Positions 18,283-27,595 of a stretch of 64,000 nt of DNA are shown here, one piece after another. Numbering within the stretch: position 1 is the first letter of the stretch; each line of letters starts with the position of its first letter. Below the pieces are notes generated by a model. That model ran no database searches, was not told where the DNA came from, and was given only the letters and a program-made list of their open reading frames with translations. Location: the NCBI GenBank assembly GCA_964576515.1, contig CAZNUW010000003.1, forward strand, positions 124,001-188,000, written 5' to 3'. Source of the stretch: SHVO01 sp964576515 (GTDB taxonomy: Bacteria; Pseudomonadota; Alphaproteobacteria; Rhodospirillales; Rhodospirillaceae). Position numbers and translations under genes: made by a program.

Positions 18283-21200
18283 TTAATAGTCCTTCCGCCA
18301 GAACAGGCCGATGTCGGCGCCGGTGACGTCGCTGGTGGTGGACTTGAGGGAGAATGAGCGCGACAAGCGCCACTCCACGACAATCTCACGTTCCTGTTCG
18401 GTCAAACTCTGCCCGACGCTGACGTAGAGGTTGCGGCCCACCTGCCGACCCACCATCACCGAATTTCCCTCGGCGCCCGAACTGACGTCGACGCCAAAGG
18501 TGCGGCGAAGCAGGCCGTTGATTCCGCCTTGCGAGATGCCGGCGAGATCGGACGCGGCGCTCGCGAGTTGGATGGATTCGATGGGGCCGAGTTCGCCGGT
18601 CCCTTTGCGGAACAACAGCCGCGCCAGGATTTCATCACGCGGGAGCGCCGGGCGCGACGAGAGTTGGATGTCCGGCGCGCGGGCGCGACCGGTGATCGCC
18701 ACGGTGGCGGTGATATCCGACGCCTCACGGATGGCGACGATATTGAGCTGCGGGTCGAGGCCCTCGCCGCCGCCGGTGAAGGTGACGGTCCCGCGGTCCA
18801 GGGTGAAGGATTGGCCGAGGAACGAGAAGGAGCCCCGGTCCAAGGTCACCGCGCCGCGTATGTCGGGGCGCGCGAGCGTGCCCGCGATCATGAGATCGCC
18901 CCGCCAAAGGGAGTCCAAGCCCGCGCCCTCAATCCGCATCGGGCCCGCGGTCGTGACGGCGATGTCGAGCGTCACAGTCGAAAGGCCGCCGTTGCTGCTG
19001 ACCGGCTCAAAGCCCGGCAGCGCCCGCAGGAGCGGGATATCGGGCATGTAGCTGCCGCCGAGCCGCACGAGAGAATTCACCATCTGGAGTTGGCCCTGGA
19101 AGCGCCCGGCGAGCAGGGGCCCGGTGTAGGTGACCTTGCCGGTCGCGGCCGCGACCACGTCGTCGCGGTGAAGAACATCGAGCCGCGCAAGATCGGCGGT
19201 GACGTCGGCGGTCATACTTTTGTCGCCCGCGAGACGGCCGGAGACGGTGACATTTCCGTCGTTCATGTCCTGGGCCTTGAGCGCCAAGGTGAATCCGCCG
19301 CCGCCGTCGCCGCCGATCGCGGCTTCGATGTTGCGCAGGGCGGTTCCGCCTGCAAGGTTCTCGTAGGTGCCGTGCGAAAGATTGAAAGCGCCGCTAACGA
19401 CCGGCGCATCGAGCGTGCCGGACAAAGACGCATCGATCGCCACATCGCCCGCCAGCACGTTCACATCGGACGGAACAAGACGCCAGAGCGGCGCGAGGTT
19501 GCCGGTCCATTTCAGCGATGCGCTGACGGGTTCGGCGGTGTTCAGGGAGAAACGGCCCGCCGCGAGGTTCAGGCGCGCGGGGATGTCGGCGACAAGACGG
19601 GCGGCCTCGGCCGACAGGCCGTCGGCGCTGGCGTCGATCTTCGCACGGCCGTCCTGCAACGCAATGGTGGCGGTGACCTCAATGGGCGGTTGGCCCTTGC
19701 CGCCCGGGAGCGCGCCGCCGATCCTCCCGGCAACATTCACGGCGCTCATCGGGCCGGTGAAGGTGAGGTCGCCGCCGACGGTCATCGCGAGGGCCTGACC
19801 TGGTACACTGGTGAAGGCGGGTAACGCCACTTTCTCGGCCCGTAAAAGACCATCGAACGCATCGTTCGTCTTGTTCCAGGTGAACGACCCCTCAACCGTG
19901 CCGCCCTGCGTGGCGATGCGCGTCGGGCCGAGGGATACGGTTTCGACGCCGAGCGTAAGTTGCGCGGGCGCGGTCAACGCCGCGGCGAGCGCGCCGTCCT
20001 GCGCGGCAAAGCGCTGGAAGGTGATGACGGTGGCGTCGCCGAAAGAAATGTCGGTGGCCGAGGCGATGGAGAACGGCGTATCCGCCGCACCCTTGGCGTC
20101 GAGTTCGACCTTCATACTTTTCAACGTACCGCCGGCGCGCGTCGTGAAGGCGGCGAGCGGTCGGTCGAACAGGCGCGCCTCGGAGGCTTCAGCGCGTGTG
20201 GTGATGGCGAGCTCACCCCACAGATCGTCAAAGCGCCCTTCAAACGACAACCGGCCGGCCGTGAGCGCCGCATTTTGAACCTCGCGCGCGGCGACGGTGA
20301 CCTCGAGACGCTGGGTTTCGTCGGCGACAAAGGTCGCGCTGAGATCGGCCGCGCCCGCGGACGCCGCGCCGAAGGCGGTCGTTAACGGCGCGAGATCCGA
20401 GATGGGGCCGCCAAGTTTGCCGCTGAGCATTCCGCTTTGCGTGTCGAACGTCAGCGCGCCCGACAGATCGGTGCTGGGGCTGGACCAGGCGATGTCGGCG
20501 ATCTCGATCACATTCTCTTTTGCTTGCGATGCGACGGCGGAGAAGGCGAGCGGACCGTCGATCCATTGACCGTTGCCGTCGAGCCGGGCCTTGAAACCTT
20601 CAGGCGTGCGATCCAGCGCCACGGCGACGATCGCGTCGCGCAGGGGCGCGCGGGACAGGATCACCGCGGGCGCGGTCGCTGAAATATCGCCGTGCAAGGT
20701 GGCGAGCGGGCCTTTCAACGTGACATCGATCTGTGTCGGTTCCGGAAGAACGCCCGCGGCGGGTGGAACAGTCATGGTTAGGGCCGACGACAGGTGATCG
20801 AAGGCGGGCGCGCGCCGCCAGGCGCTGGAGCCGCGCACGGTCATGTCGCCGGACCGGCCGAGGATATTGGCGATCTTCACGCCGTCCGCCGCCGCGGCGA
20901 TATCGGCGTCGAGATTGACGCCCGCGTGCAGGAACGGCGGAATCTGCGCGGAGGACGGCAAGCCGGTGGTGGCGAGACTGAGATGCCCCGCCCCGCGCCC
21001 GCCGTCCTCCAGGCTGTCGATCCGCAAGGCGATCTCGGTGCGCGACGCCGCATCGTCGCGCCCCAGGAGACGCGCCGCGCCGGTCAGGGTCATCCGCAAG
21101 GTCGCGGGCGTAAGATTCGGAAGAAGTCCAAGCGCGTCGGCGCGCAACGCCGCATCGCCGGACTCGAGCGAGGCTGTATCGAGGGTGAGCGCGCCGTCCG

Positions 21201-22212
21201 GTGTACGCGTCAACGCCATCGACCACGCGCCCTGATCGCCGACGAGAGGACGGCCTTCCGGAAGCGCCGCCGCGACGCCGCCGGCCGTACCCGACCCCGT
21301 GATGGCGATCACGCCGTCCGGCGCTTCGGGTTTCGCGCGGGCGACGATCTCGCCATCAAAAGCGGCGAGACGGCGCGATCCTTCCACTACGTCGCACATC
21401 TGGAAGCTCACCCGGCCCTCAGGGGATTGCAGCGTGCCGGCAAGCGTCAGGTCGGCGACGACGCTTCCGATCCGGCCGGTAGGCCACGCGTAACACAGCG
21501 TTCCCGCGCCGCAGTTCATCTTGAGCGCGCCGGACAGCGCGTTAGAGCGATTGTTGACCGTGATGGCGCCGGTCGCGGTGACGGCGGCCGCGTTGGCGTT
21601 CACTTGCAGCACGGCGGCGTTGCGGCCGGTCGCGAGTTTCAATGCGATGGTCCCAGGCTCGCCGCGCGACGCCCCTTCCACCGTCAAGGTGTGAAGCCGG
21701 CTGCGCGGGTCGTCCACCAGCGACGCGGTGACGCCCGCTTCGACGGGCCGGCCGATGACGGGCGTATCCAGGCGCAAGGTTTCGACGCGCGCGTCGCGCA
21801 CCGTGATCCGGCCCAGCGCCGCCGAGATCCCGCCGACCGACGGTGGTGGCGACGGCGTCGTGGACGGCGAAGCAACCGGTCGACGCAGCATATGCGCGGT
21901 CCCGATCGTCGCGCTGTCGATGCTCACACGGCCGATCAGAAGGGCCAGCGGGCGCAAGTTGATTTCAACATGGTCGAGGGTCAACCACACCCCTTCACGG
22001 TCTTGGAGCGCGACGCCCGTCCAGAGAATGTGCGACGGCCAATCGCCGCCGATCTCCTTGACTGTGACGGTTTGATCGGCGCCGCCGAGCGCGCGGCCGA
22101 GGCTGTCCGTGAGAACACGTTGACCGGACGGCGCCGACACGAACAGAACGAGGCCCGCGCCGAGCAGCGCCGTGACTACGAGAACCGCGACGATGGCGAG
22201 CTTCCAGCGCAT
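18283..22212 (-). CDS. tamB: Translocation and assembly module inner-membrane component TamB
   Basis: AsmA-like bridge protein of 1309 residues that spans the periplasm between the inner membrane and TamA. One N-terminal TM helix (about 7-29) is followed by a long stretch of short beta-strands with many A/G/T/D residues, the repeating groove of TamB. The C-terminal TamB domain is clear: QGGINGLLRRTFGVDV, then GRQVGRNLYVSVGQSL and a final WRLSRSF...GLFWRKDY. The ATG overlaps the tamA stop by one base (TGATG), so translation is coupled. Role: assembly of some outer-membrane proteins and anterograde phospholipid transport. Confidence 0.95.
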   Translation of the reverse strand: MRWKLAIVAVLVVTALLGAGLVLFVSAPSGQRVLTDSLGRALGGADQTVTVKEIGGDWPSHILWTGVALQDREGVWLTLDHVEINLRPLALLIGRVSIDSATIGTAHMLRRPVASPSTTPSPPPSVGGISAALGRITVRDARVETLRLDTPVIGRPVEAGVTASLVDDPRSRLHTLTVEGASRGEPGTIALKLATGRNAAVLQVNANAAAVTATGAITVNNRSNALSGALKMNCGAGTLCYAWPTGRIGSVVADLTLAGTLQSPEGRVSFQMCDVVEGSRRLAAFDGEIVARAKPEAPDGVIAITGSGTAGGVAAALPEGRPLVGDQGAWSMALTRTPDGALTLDTASLESGDAALRADALGLLPNLTPATLRMTLTGAARLLGRDDAASRTEIALRIDSLEDGGRGAGHLSLATTGLPSSAQIPPFLHAGVNLDADIAAAADGVKIANILGRSGDMTVRGSSAWRRAPAFDHLSSALTMTVPPAAGVLPEPTQIDVTLKGPLATLHGDISATAPAVILSRAPLRDAIVAVALDRTPEGFKARLDGNGQWIDGPLAFSAVASQAKENVIEIADIAWSSPSTDLSGALTFDTQSGMLSGKLGGPISDLAPLTTAFGAASAGAADLSATFVADETQRLEVTVAAREVQNAALTAGRLSFEGRFDDLWGELAITTRAEASEARLFDRPLAAFTTRAGGTLKSMKVELDAKGAADTPFSIASATDISFGDATVITFQRFAAQDGALAAALTAPAQLTLGVETVSLGPTRIATQGGTVEGSFTWNKTNDAFDGLLRAEKVALPAFTSVPGQALAMTVGGDLTFTGPMSAVNVAGRIGGALPGGKGQPPIEVTATIALQDGRAKIDASADGLSAEAARLVADIPARLNLAAGRFSLNTAEPVSASLKWTGNLAPLWRLVPSDVNVLAGDVAIDASLSGTLDAPVVSGAFNLSHGTYENLAGGTALRNIEAAIGGDGGGGFTLALKAQDMNDGNVTVSGRLAGDKSMTADVTADLARLDVLHRDDVVAAATGKVTYTGPLLAGRFQGQLQMVNSLVRLGGSYMPDIPLLRALPGFEPVSSNGGLSTVTLDIAVTTAGPMRIEGAGLDSLWRGDLMIAGTLARPDIRGAVTLDRGSFSFLGQSFTLDRGTVTFTGGGEGLDPQLNIVAIREASDITATVAITGRARAPDIQLSSRPALPRDEILARLLFRKGTGELGPIESIQLASAASDLAGISQGGINGLLRRTFGVDVSSGAEGNSVMVGRQVGRNLYVSVGQSLTEQEREIVVEWRLSRSFSLKSTTSDVTGADIGLFWRKDY

Positions 22213-24110
22213 CAGAAAGCCTGCCCGAAGCTGACATAGAACTGGAACGCCTTGTCGACGCCCGCGCGGCGATTGAGCGGAACCGCGAAGTCCACGCGCA
22301 AAGGGCCGGCGCCGGTGTAGTAGCGAAGGCCGAGACCCGCCCCGACGCGCAGATCGCCGTCCTGACCCGGCAATCCGTGGCGCGACACCATCCCCGCATC
22401 GACGAACGGAACGACGCCGATGGTGTCGGTGATGCGGAAACGCGCCTCGGCGCTGGTTTCAAGCAACCCGCGTCCACCCATGGGATTGTTCAGGGCGTCC
22501 AAGGGTCCAACGAGTTGGTAGCCGAACCCGCGAATGGACCCGCCGCCGCCGCCGTAGAAGCGCTTGTTGGCCGGGATATTGTCGGTCGCCTCGCCCAGGA
22601 GGCTGCCGACCTTCAGGCGGCCGGCGAGCACAAGCCTGTCGTTCTCCATCACCGGCCAGTAACCGTCGATCTCGGACTCCAGATGAACGAAGGTGACGGT
22701 GCCCGTGTAGCGGCCGACGTATGGCGTCGCGTTCACACGCAAGCGCCAGCCGCGTGTCATCTCGACCAGCATACGCTCGTCGACGGCGCGCGATACGCCG
22801 AGCGGCAATCCCGCGAGGTAAGAGTTGCGCCGCACACCGTCCTCGGTGAGGGCCGCGAATTCGAGCGTCGTTCCGGCGGCCACCCGCCACACATCGTCCA
22901 GCTTGCGTTCGACGCCGGCGCGCAGCGTGCCGCTGTATTCCTTGAAGGCGTCGGTGTCCTCGTGGTGACCCGTCGCGCCCAACTTCAAGACATTCCGGCG
23001 CGACAGAAACCCCGGTTTGTCCAACGACAGCTCGGCGGTCTGATCGATCTTGTTGCCGTCGAGGGTCGCTTCAAAGCGTTCGCCGTTGCCGAAGAGATTG
23101 CGGTGATGCCAGAACGCCGAACCGCCCAAACCCTTGTCGCGGGCATAGGTCGCGCCCGCGCCGATGGAGCGGTGCGGGCCTTCCGCGACGATGACATTCA
23201 CATCGAGCGGGGATCCGTCCTCGAGAACGCGGGTCGCGGCGGGTTCGACACGGACCGAGGTGAACAGCGACGCGAGGATCAGATCCTCCCGGAACGCGTC
23301 CAGCGCATCGACATTGAAGATGTCGCCTTGCGGCCACGGCACGAGGCGTTGCAGATGAGATTCGTTCACCGCCTCAAGCCCGGTGAAGTGCGTCGCGCCG
23401 AAAAACGCCTGATGCCCGAGATCGACCGGCAGGTTGACGGCGATAGTGCGCGTGGCGTGATCGACGTCCATCTGACGGTCGCCGCGGCGGGCGAACGGAA
23501 ACCCCTTCGCGCGCAGGCGGTCGATGCCTGTGTCCTCGGCGAGGATGACGTCGGCGGCGCGCGCGGGACGCCCGACGATGTCCTTGAGCGGCGCTTCGTA
23601 GTCTTCCGGTTTGATCAGCGCGACGGTCGCGGGATCCTGAGCGGCGAAATCGAAGACCACCGATGTCACCCGGTACCGCTCGCCCGGATCGACGGTGACA
23701 ACGACGGCGATGCGGCCGCTCTCGTCGCGGGTGGCGGTCACGACGGTCGCGCTGTAGTACCCTTCCGACTCAAGGGCGGCGCGGAACCGCTGTTCGTCGC
23801 GCGCGATGCGCTGGCCGAGAGCCGCGAGCGTCATCGGCGGGCTGTTGCGCAGACGGATGAGTTGGGACGACTCTTCGAGCAGGGAATCGACACGCCCGCC
23901 CGGCGCGCCCTCGATTCTCACCGTATAGGCGATCGGCCCTTCGGCGGGCGTGATCTCGGTTGTTTTCTGAATCTCGTCGGCGACGGCGGCCGGCGTCGGC
24001 GCGGCGGCTTCCGGCATCTCGGCCCCTTGCACGCGGACCGGACTCGCGCCGGCGATCAGCAGAACCGTCCAAAGCGCCGACGCGCGCCGCAGCTTCGTTA
24101 CAAAAGTCAT
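22212..24110 (-). CDS. tamA: Translocation and assembly module outer-membrane component TamA (Omp85 family)
   Basis: Omp85 protein of 632 residues counting from the ATG at 24110; a TTG two codons earlier is possible. Signal peptide about 1-30, three POTRA-like domains to about 300 (for example ESEGYYSATVV and GFPFARRGDRQMDVD), then a 16-strand barrel. The Omp85 signature GGGGSIRGFGYQLVGP is present, with VPFVDAGMV and the closing strand FQFYVSFGQAF ending in an aromatic residue. It partners the adjacent tamB. The divergent dehydrogenase gene starts 193 bp away and the intervening 24111-24302 presumably contains both promoters; I see no strong sigma-70 match there. Confidence 0.94.
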   Translation of the reverse strand: MTFVTKLRRASALWTVLLIAGASPVRVQGAEMPEAAAPTPAAVADEIQKTTEITPAEGPIAYTVRIEGAPGGRVDSLLEESSQLIRLRNSPPMTLAALGQRIARDEQRFRAALESEGYYSATVVTATRDESGRIAVVVTVDPGERYRVTSVVFDFAAQDPATVALIKPEDYEAPLKDIVGRPARAADVILAEDTGIDRLRAKGFPFARRGDRQMDVDHATRTIAVNLPVDLGHQAFFGATHFTGLEAVNESHLQRLVPWPQGDIFNVDALDAFREDLILASLFTSVRVEPAATRVLEDGSPLDVNVIVAEGPHRSIGAGATYARDKGLGGSAFWHHRNLFGNGERFEATLDGNKIDQTAELSLDKPGFLSRRNVLKLGATGHHEDTDAFKEYSGTLRAGVERKLDDVWRVAAGTTLEFAALTEDGVRRNSYLAGLPLGVSRAVDERMLVEMTRGWRLRVNATPYVGRYTGTVTFVHLESEIDGYWPVMENDRLVLAGRLKVGSLLGEATDNIPANKRFYGGGGGSIRGFGYQLVGPLDALNNPMGGRGLLETSAEARFRITDTIGVVPFVDAGMVSRHGLPGQDGDLRVGAGLGLRYYTGAGPLRVDFAVPLNRRAGVDKAFQFYVSFGQAF

Positions 24111-24302
24111 CGGCAAAAGGGTAAACGGCTCGCGCGTTGTCGCAAGACCCCAGGCCGGGTCAGGCGGGAGTAATGAGAATGGCTTTTGTGACAGAACGCC
24201 CCCGGCGCAGCAATGATCCCTCCTTTTACGCCTGTTACTTGAAGTGCGAAGCCCTTAGCTTCTCCACCTCACGTTTCATGCGCATAAAGGCCATCCCTCG
24301 AC

Positions 24303-25271
24303 ATGCCTCATAGCGAAGCCCTTTGGTACACCGATCGCGGCCAGGTTGAGGCGCGCACGGCCGATTTGCCGCCTCCGGCGACCGGCGAAGTCACGGTGCG
24401 CGCCCTTTTCTCGGGCCTGAGCCGGGGGACCGAGCGCCTGGTGCTGAACGGAAGGGTGCCACGCAGCGAGTATCAGCGCATGCGGTGTCCCCTGCAGGAG
24501 GGCGAGTTCCCCTTCCCGGTGAAATACGGGTACGCCCTCGTCGGCGCCGTGATCGACGGCGCGCCGGAGATGAACGGACGCCTGGTGTTCGCGTTGCATC
24601 CGCATCAAAGCGTGGCGAACGTGCCGGTCTCCTTCGCCAACCCGCTGCCGGAGGGACTGCCGCCGAAACGAGCCTGCCTTGCGGCCAATATGGAGACGGC
24701 CTTGAACATCACCTGGGACGCCGAGCTGAAGGCCGGGCAGAAGATCCTGATTATCGGCGGCGGCGTGCTGGGCCTTTTGACCGCCGCCCTTGCCGCGGCG
24801 ATCCCGCAAACAAAGGTGACCGTCGTGGACGTGCTGGAGACCCGCGCGGCGACGGCGCGCAAGATGGGCGCCGCCTTCGCCCTGCCGCCGGCCGCGCCGA
24901 CGGGACAGGATGTCGTCATCCACACCAGCGCGACGGAAGAAGGCCTGATCAAGGCGCTCGATTGCGCGGCCTTCGAGGCGAAGGTGGTCGAGGCGAGTTG
25001 GTTCGGCGAGAGGAAAGTCGCGCTGCCGCTTGGCGGCGCTTTTCACGCGCAACGCTTGCAGATCGTTTCGTCGCAGGTCGGCGCCGTTGCGCCGTCGCAT
25101 CGCGCCCAATGGTCCCATGCCCGGCGCATGGCCCGCGCGCTTGAGCTTCTGATGGACGACAAGTTCGATGCGCTGATCACGGACGAAATCCCGTTCGCCG
25201 ACGCTCCAAGGCGGTTGCCCGCCGTGCTGGGCGGTGATAGCTCAGACTTCATGAGCGTGATCCGCTACTGA
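24303..25271 (+). CDS. BchC-like medium-chain dehydrogenase, first gene of the pterin/pyrimidine-type cluster
   Basis: MDR-superfamily oxidoreductase of 322 residues. The N-terminal catalytic domain has SGLSRGTERLVLNG and the C-terminal Rossmann domain has ILIIGGGVLGLLTAA (about 148-162). The layout resembles bacteriochlorophyllide dehydrogenase BchC and zinc-type alcohol dehydrogenases. The usual structural-zinc cysteine block is absent. The gene lies 23 bp before a PTPS-like gene and is the first of four co-oriented genes (24303-27595) with overlapping ends. Photosynthesis genes are not seen, so a BchC role is unlikely. I infer redox chemistry on the cluster product, perhaps on a side-chain alcohol. 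Confidence 0.82.
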   Translation: MPHSEALWYTDRGQVEARTADLPPPATGEVTVRALFSGLSRGTERLVLNGRVPRSEYQRMRCPLQEGEFPFPVKYGYALVGAVIDGAPEMNGRLVFALHPHQSVANVPVSFANPLPEGLPPKRACLAANMETALNITWDAELKAGQKILIIGGGVLGLLTAALAAAIPQTKVTVVDVLETRAATARKMGAAFALPPAAPTGQDVVIHTSATEEGLIKALDCAAFEAKVVEASWFGERKVALPLGGAFHAQRLQIVSSQVGAVAPSHRAQWSHARRMARALELLMDDKFDALITDEIPFADAPRRLPAVLGGDSSDFMSVIRY

Positions 25272-25294
25272 GCACCTAATAAGAGAGGTTCCCC

Positions 25295-25702
25295 ATGTAT
25301 TTTGTTGAAGTCCGCGATCACGTGATGATCGCCCACAGCATCCCGGGCGAAGTCTTCGGCCCGGCGCAGAAACTGCACGGCGCTACCTATGTCATCGACG
25401 TCTGCTTCATGCGCCCCGAGTTGGACGAATACGACATCGTCGTGGACATCGGCCTTGCGACGGAGACGCTCAAACAAACCCTGTCCTCGCTGAACTTCAG
25501 CAACCTGGACGAACATCCCGATTTCCGCGGCAAGCGTTCGACCACCGAAGCCGTGGCGCGCTGGGTGTTCCTGCGCATGCAGGAAGCGATCCGCGCCGGA
25601 CGCCTGGGCCCGTCCGCCAGCGGACTGACGCGCCTGAAGATCACGCTGCATGAATCGCACGCGGCGCGCGCCGGTTATGAGGCGGATATTGCCCATGCCT
25701 GA
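25295..25702 (+). CDS. PTPS/QueD-fold protein lacking the usual zinc-His and catalytic-Cys positions
   Basis: 135 residues, the length of 6-pyruvoyltetrahydropterin synthase/6-carboxytetrahydropterin synthase. The family pattern is recognisable: MIAH for the first zinc His (H14), KLHGATY where QueD has CxxLHGHxY, LDEHPDF, TTEAVARWV and a terminal LHES. However the second His of HGH is Ala (A31) and the catalytic Cys four residues before the conserved His is Ala (A25). The gene sequence is unambiguous at these codons. Zinc binding and classical catalysis are therefore doubtful, and it may use the tunnel fold for another pteridine or pyrimidine. It has an AGAGG site before its ATG and overlaps the glycosyltransferase by 8 bp. 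Confidence 0.8.
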   Translation: MYFVEVRDHVMIAHSIPGEVFGPAQKLHGATYVIDVCFMRPELDEYDIVVDIGLATETLKQTLSSLNFSNLDEHPDFRGKRSTTEAVARWVFLRMQEAIRAGRLGPSASGLTRLKITLHESHAARAGYEADIAHA

Positions 25703-26750
25703 TGTCTGGTTCGCCATTCCCGGCGATCCAGAGACTCTGACCGGCGGCTATATCTATGCCCGCCGGCTGGCGGAGGCGTTGCCGCGCGCCGGATGGACGC
25801 CGCGGATTCTGTCGTGGTCCGGTTCGTTCCCGCGCCCCGGCGCTGCGGATCTTGCCGCCGTGCGCGCGTCGCTGGAGGCGCTGCCGGCGGGCGCAACCGT
25901 CTTGATCGACGGCCTCGCCTACGGCGCGCTACCGGCGGCGATTCTCGACGGACTGCACTTACGTCTCGTTGCGCTGGTGCATCATCCGCTGGCGCGCGAA
26001 ACCGGCCTCTCCGCCGCCGACGCGGCGGCCTTCGAGACCAGCGAGCGCGACGCCCTGGCGCGCGCGAATCGTGTGGTGACGACAAGCCCGGAGACCGCGC
26101 GGACCTTGGTGAAAGACTTCGGCGTGCCGGACACGCTCCTGCACGTCGCGCCGCCGGGCACAGACCCGGCGACGCGCGCGGGCGGCGCGGGCGATGTGCC
26201 TTTGATCCTGAGCGTCGGCACTCTGACGCCGCGCAAAGGCCACGACGTTCTTGTGGAGGCTCTGGCGCAGATCCGCGAAATTCCATGGATGTGCCGCATC
26301 GTCGGCAGCCGCGAGCGCGACCCCGCCACCACGGCGCAATTGCGCATTCAAATCGAAGGTCACCGCCTCGCGCACCGGGTGACCCTGGCTGGTGAGATGA
26401 AAGCCGACGTCCTGCGCGAGATGTACACCCGCGCGGATATCTTCGCGCTGGCATCGCGCTATGAAGGGTACGGCATGGTGTTCGCCGAAGCGCTGGCGCA
26501 TGGACTGCCCATCGTCGCCTGCGCCGCCGGCGCGGTGCCCGAAACCGTTCCCGCGGACGCCGGACTGCTTGTGCCGCCCGACGCGCCGCGCGCCTTCGCC
26601 GAAGCGCTGGCCCGCGTCCTGACCGAAGACGTGACGCGCATGCGTCTGGCGGAAGCGGCCTGGCGTCACGGCAAAACGCTGCCGCGCTGGGGCGATACGG
26701 CACAGGCCGTGGCGGAAGCGCTTTCACTGGCCGCGGCGGAGGCCGCATGA
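25695..26750 (+). CDS. GT4-family glycosyltransferase
   Basis: GT-B retaining glycosyltransferase of 351 residues, started at the ATG at 25695 which overlaps the preceding stop; an in-frame codon at 25650 lies deep inside the PTPS-like gene. The N-domain opens DVWFAIPGDPETLTGGYIYARR, with the GG acceptor loop. The C-domain has LSVGTLTPRKGHDVLVEAL (about 173-191) and the E-x7-E donor motif in EGYGMVFAEALAHGLP. No signal or membrane segment, so it acts in the cytosol on a nucleotide-sugar donor. Within this cluster the acceptor may be the pyrimidine/pterin-like product or a lipid head group. Overlaps the methyltransferase as ATGA. Confidence 0.88.
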   Translation: MPDVWFAIPGDPETLTGGYIYARRLAEALPRAGWTPRILSWSGSFPRPGAADLAAVRASLEALPAGATVLIDGLAYGALPAAILDGLHLRLVALVHHPLARETGLSAADAAAFETSERDALARANRVVTTSPETARTLVKDFGVPDTLLHVAPPGTDPATRAGGAGDVPLILSVGTLTPRKGHDVLVEALAQIREIPWMCRIVGSRERDPATTAQLRIQIEGHRLAHRVTLAGEMKADVLREMYTRADIFALASRYEGYGMVFAEALAHGLPIVACAAGAVPETVPADAGLLVPPDAPRAFAEALARVLTEDVTRMRLAEAAWRHGKTLPRWGDTAQAVAEALSLAAAEAA

Positions 26751-27595
26751 GCGGTGGATTCTCGCCTGAATGGCTTGCCTTGCGCGAGCCCGCCGATATC
26801 GCCGCGCGCAATCGGCGTGTCCTGACCGCATGCGGACGCGCGTTCGAGACCCTTGAAACCATCTCGGTCTGCGATGTCGGCGCGGGCACCGGCGCCTCGG
26901 TGCGCGCGCTCGCCGATCTTTTGCCGCGCCGCCAGTTCTGGACGCTGGTGGACAGCGACGAAGGAAATTTGAAAGCCGCGTTCGATCAATTGTCGCGCTG
27001 GGGCAGCGACGTCAAAGGCACCGACGGCGGTTTGCGGCTGCGCAAGGGCGACAAGGAACTTCACATCCGCACCCATGTCTGCGACATCGCCGCCACCCCG
27101 GCCTGCTGGCCGCGTGGGACCGATCTTGTGACGGCGTCCGCCCTGTTCGACCTGACCTCCGCGCGCTGGCTGGATGCGTTCGTCGCGCTTCTTGCGACAC
27201 AGAAGGTGGCGCTGCTCAGCATGCTGACCTTCGACGGCGCGATCGCGGCGGAACCGGCGCACACCCTAGACGACGCCGTCGCCGAGGCGTTTCGCGGACA
27301 CCAGCAGCGCGATAAGGGCTTCGGGCCCGCGGCCGGACCGCACGCGGCGGAAACCCTGGAGACCATCCTGGAAAACGCGGGGTACGAGATCGAAACGGGA
27401 GACAGTCCCTGGACCATCGCGCGCAGTTCGTCGGCGCTGCTGTACGCAACATTGGCGGGTATCGCCTCGGCCGTTCAGGAGATGCAGACCTTGCCGCCGG
27501 AAGATATCGAACACTGGCTGCGCTCAAGTGTCATCAACACCCGCATGCTGACCATCGGCCACCGCGACGTGTTCGCGAAACCTCCCGCCCCATAA
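26747..27595 (+). CDS. Class I SAM-dependent methyltransferase of the cluster
   Basis: Cytosolic methyltransferase of 282 residues. Motif I is VCDVGAGTGASVRAL (about 41-55), followed by an acidic beta-2 end in WTLVDSDEGNL. A long C-terminal half contains helical sequence rather than a known accessory domain. It overlaps the glycosyltransferase stop by 4 bases and is the last gene of the forward block that starts at 24303. Its stop abuts the stop of the convergent cytochrome b561 gene. Target (sugar, base or other) unknown; assignment to a common pathway rests on translational coupling. Confidence 0.85.
   Translation: MSGGFSPEWLALREPADIAARNRRVLTACGRAFETLETISVCDVGAGTGASVRALADLLPRRQFWTLVDSDEGNLKAAFDQLSRWGSDVKGTDGGLRLRKGDKELHIRTHVCDIAATPACWPRGTDLVTASALFDLTSARWLDAFVALLATQKVALLSMLTFDGAIAAEPAHTLDDAVAEAFRGHQQRDKGFGPAAGPHAAETLETILENAGYEIETGDSPWTIARSSSALLYATLAGIASAVQEMQTLPPEDIEHWLRSSVINTRMLTIGHRDVFAKPPAP

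Noticed and set aside
20794..22239. Long plus-strand frame opposite tamB
   Set aside because: Arg/Gly-rich antisense frame with no motif; tamB on the other strand has clear family features.
24173..24313. 46-codon frame starting ATGAGAATGGC upstream of the dehydrogenase
   Set aside because: The GGGAG is only two bases from the ATG, and the predicted peptide has no recognisable signal or domain and runs into the dehydrogenase start.
24303..25271. Reading the dehydrogenase as BchC of bacteriochlorophyll synthesis
   Set aside because: No other photosynthesis gene is in the window and the neighbours are pterin/flavin-type enzymes; only the MDR architecture is shared.
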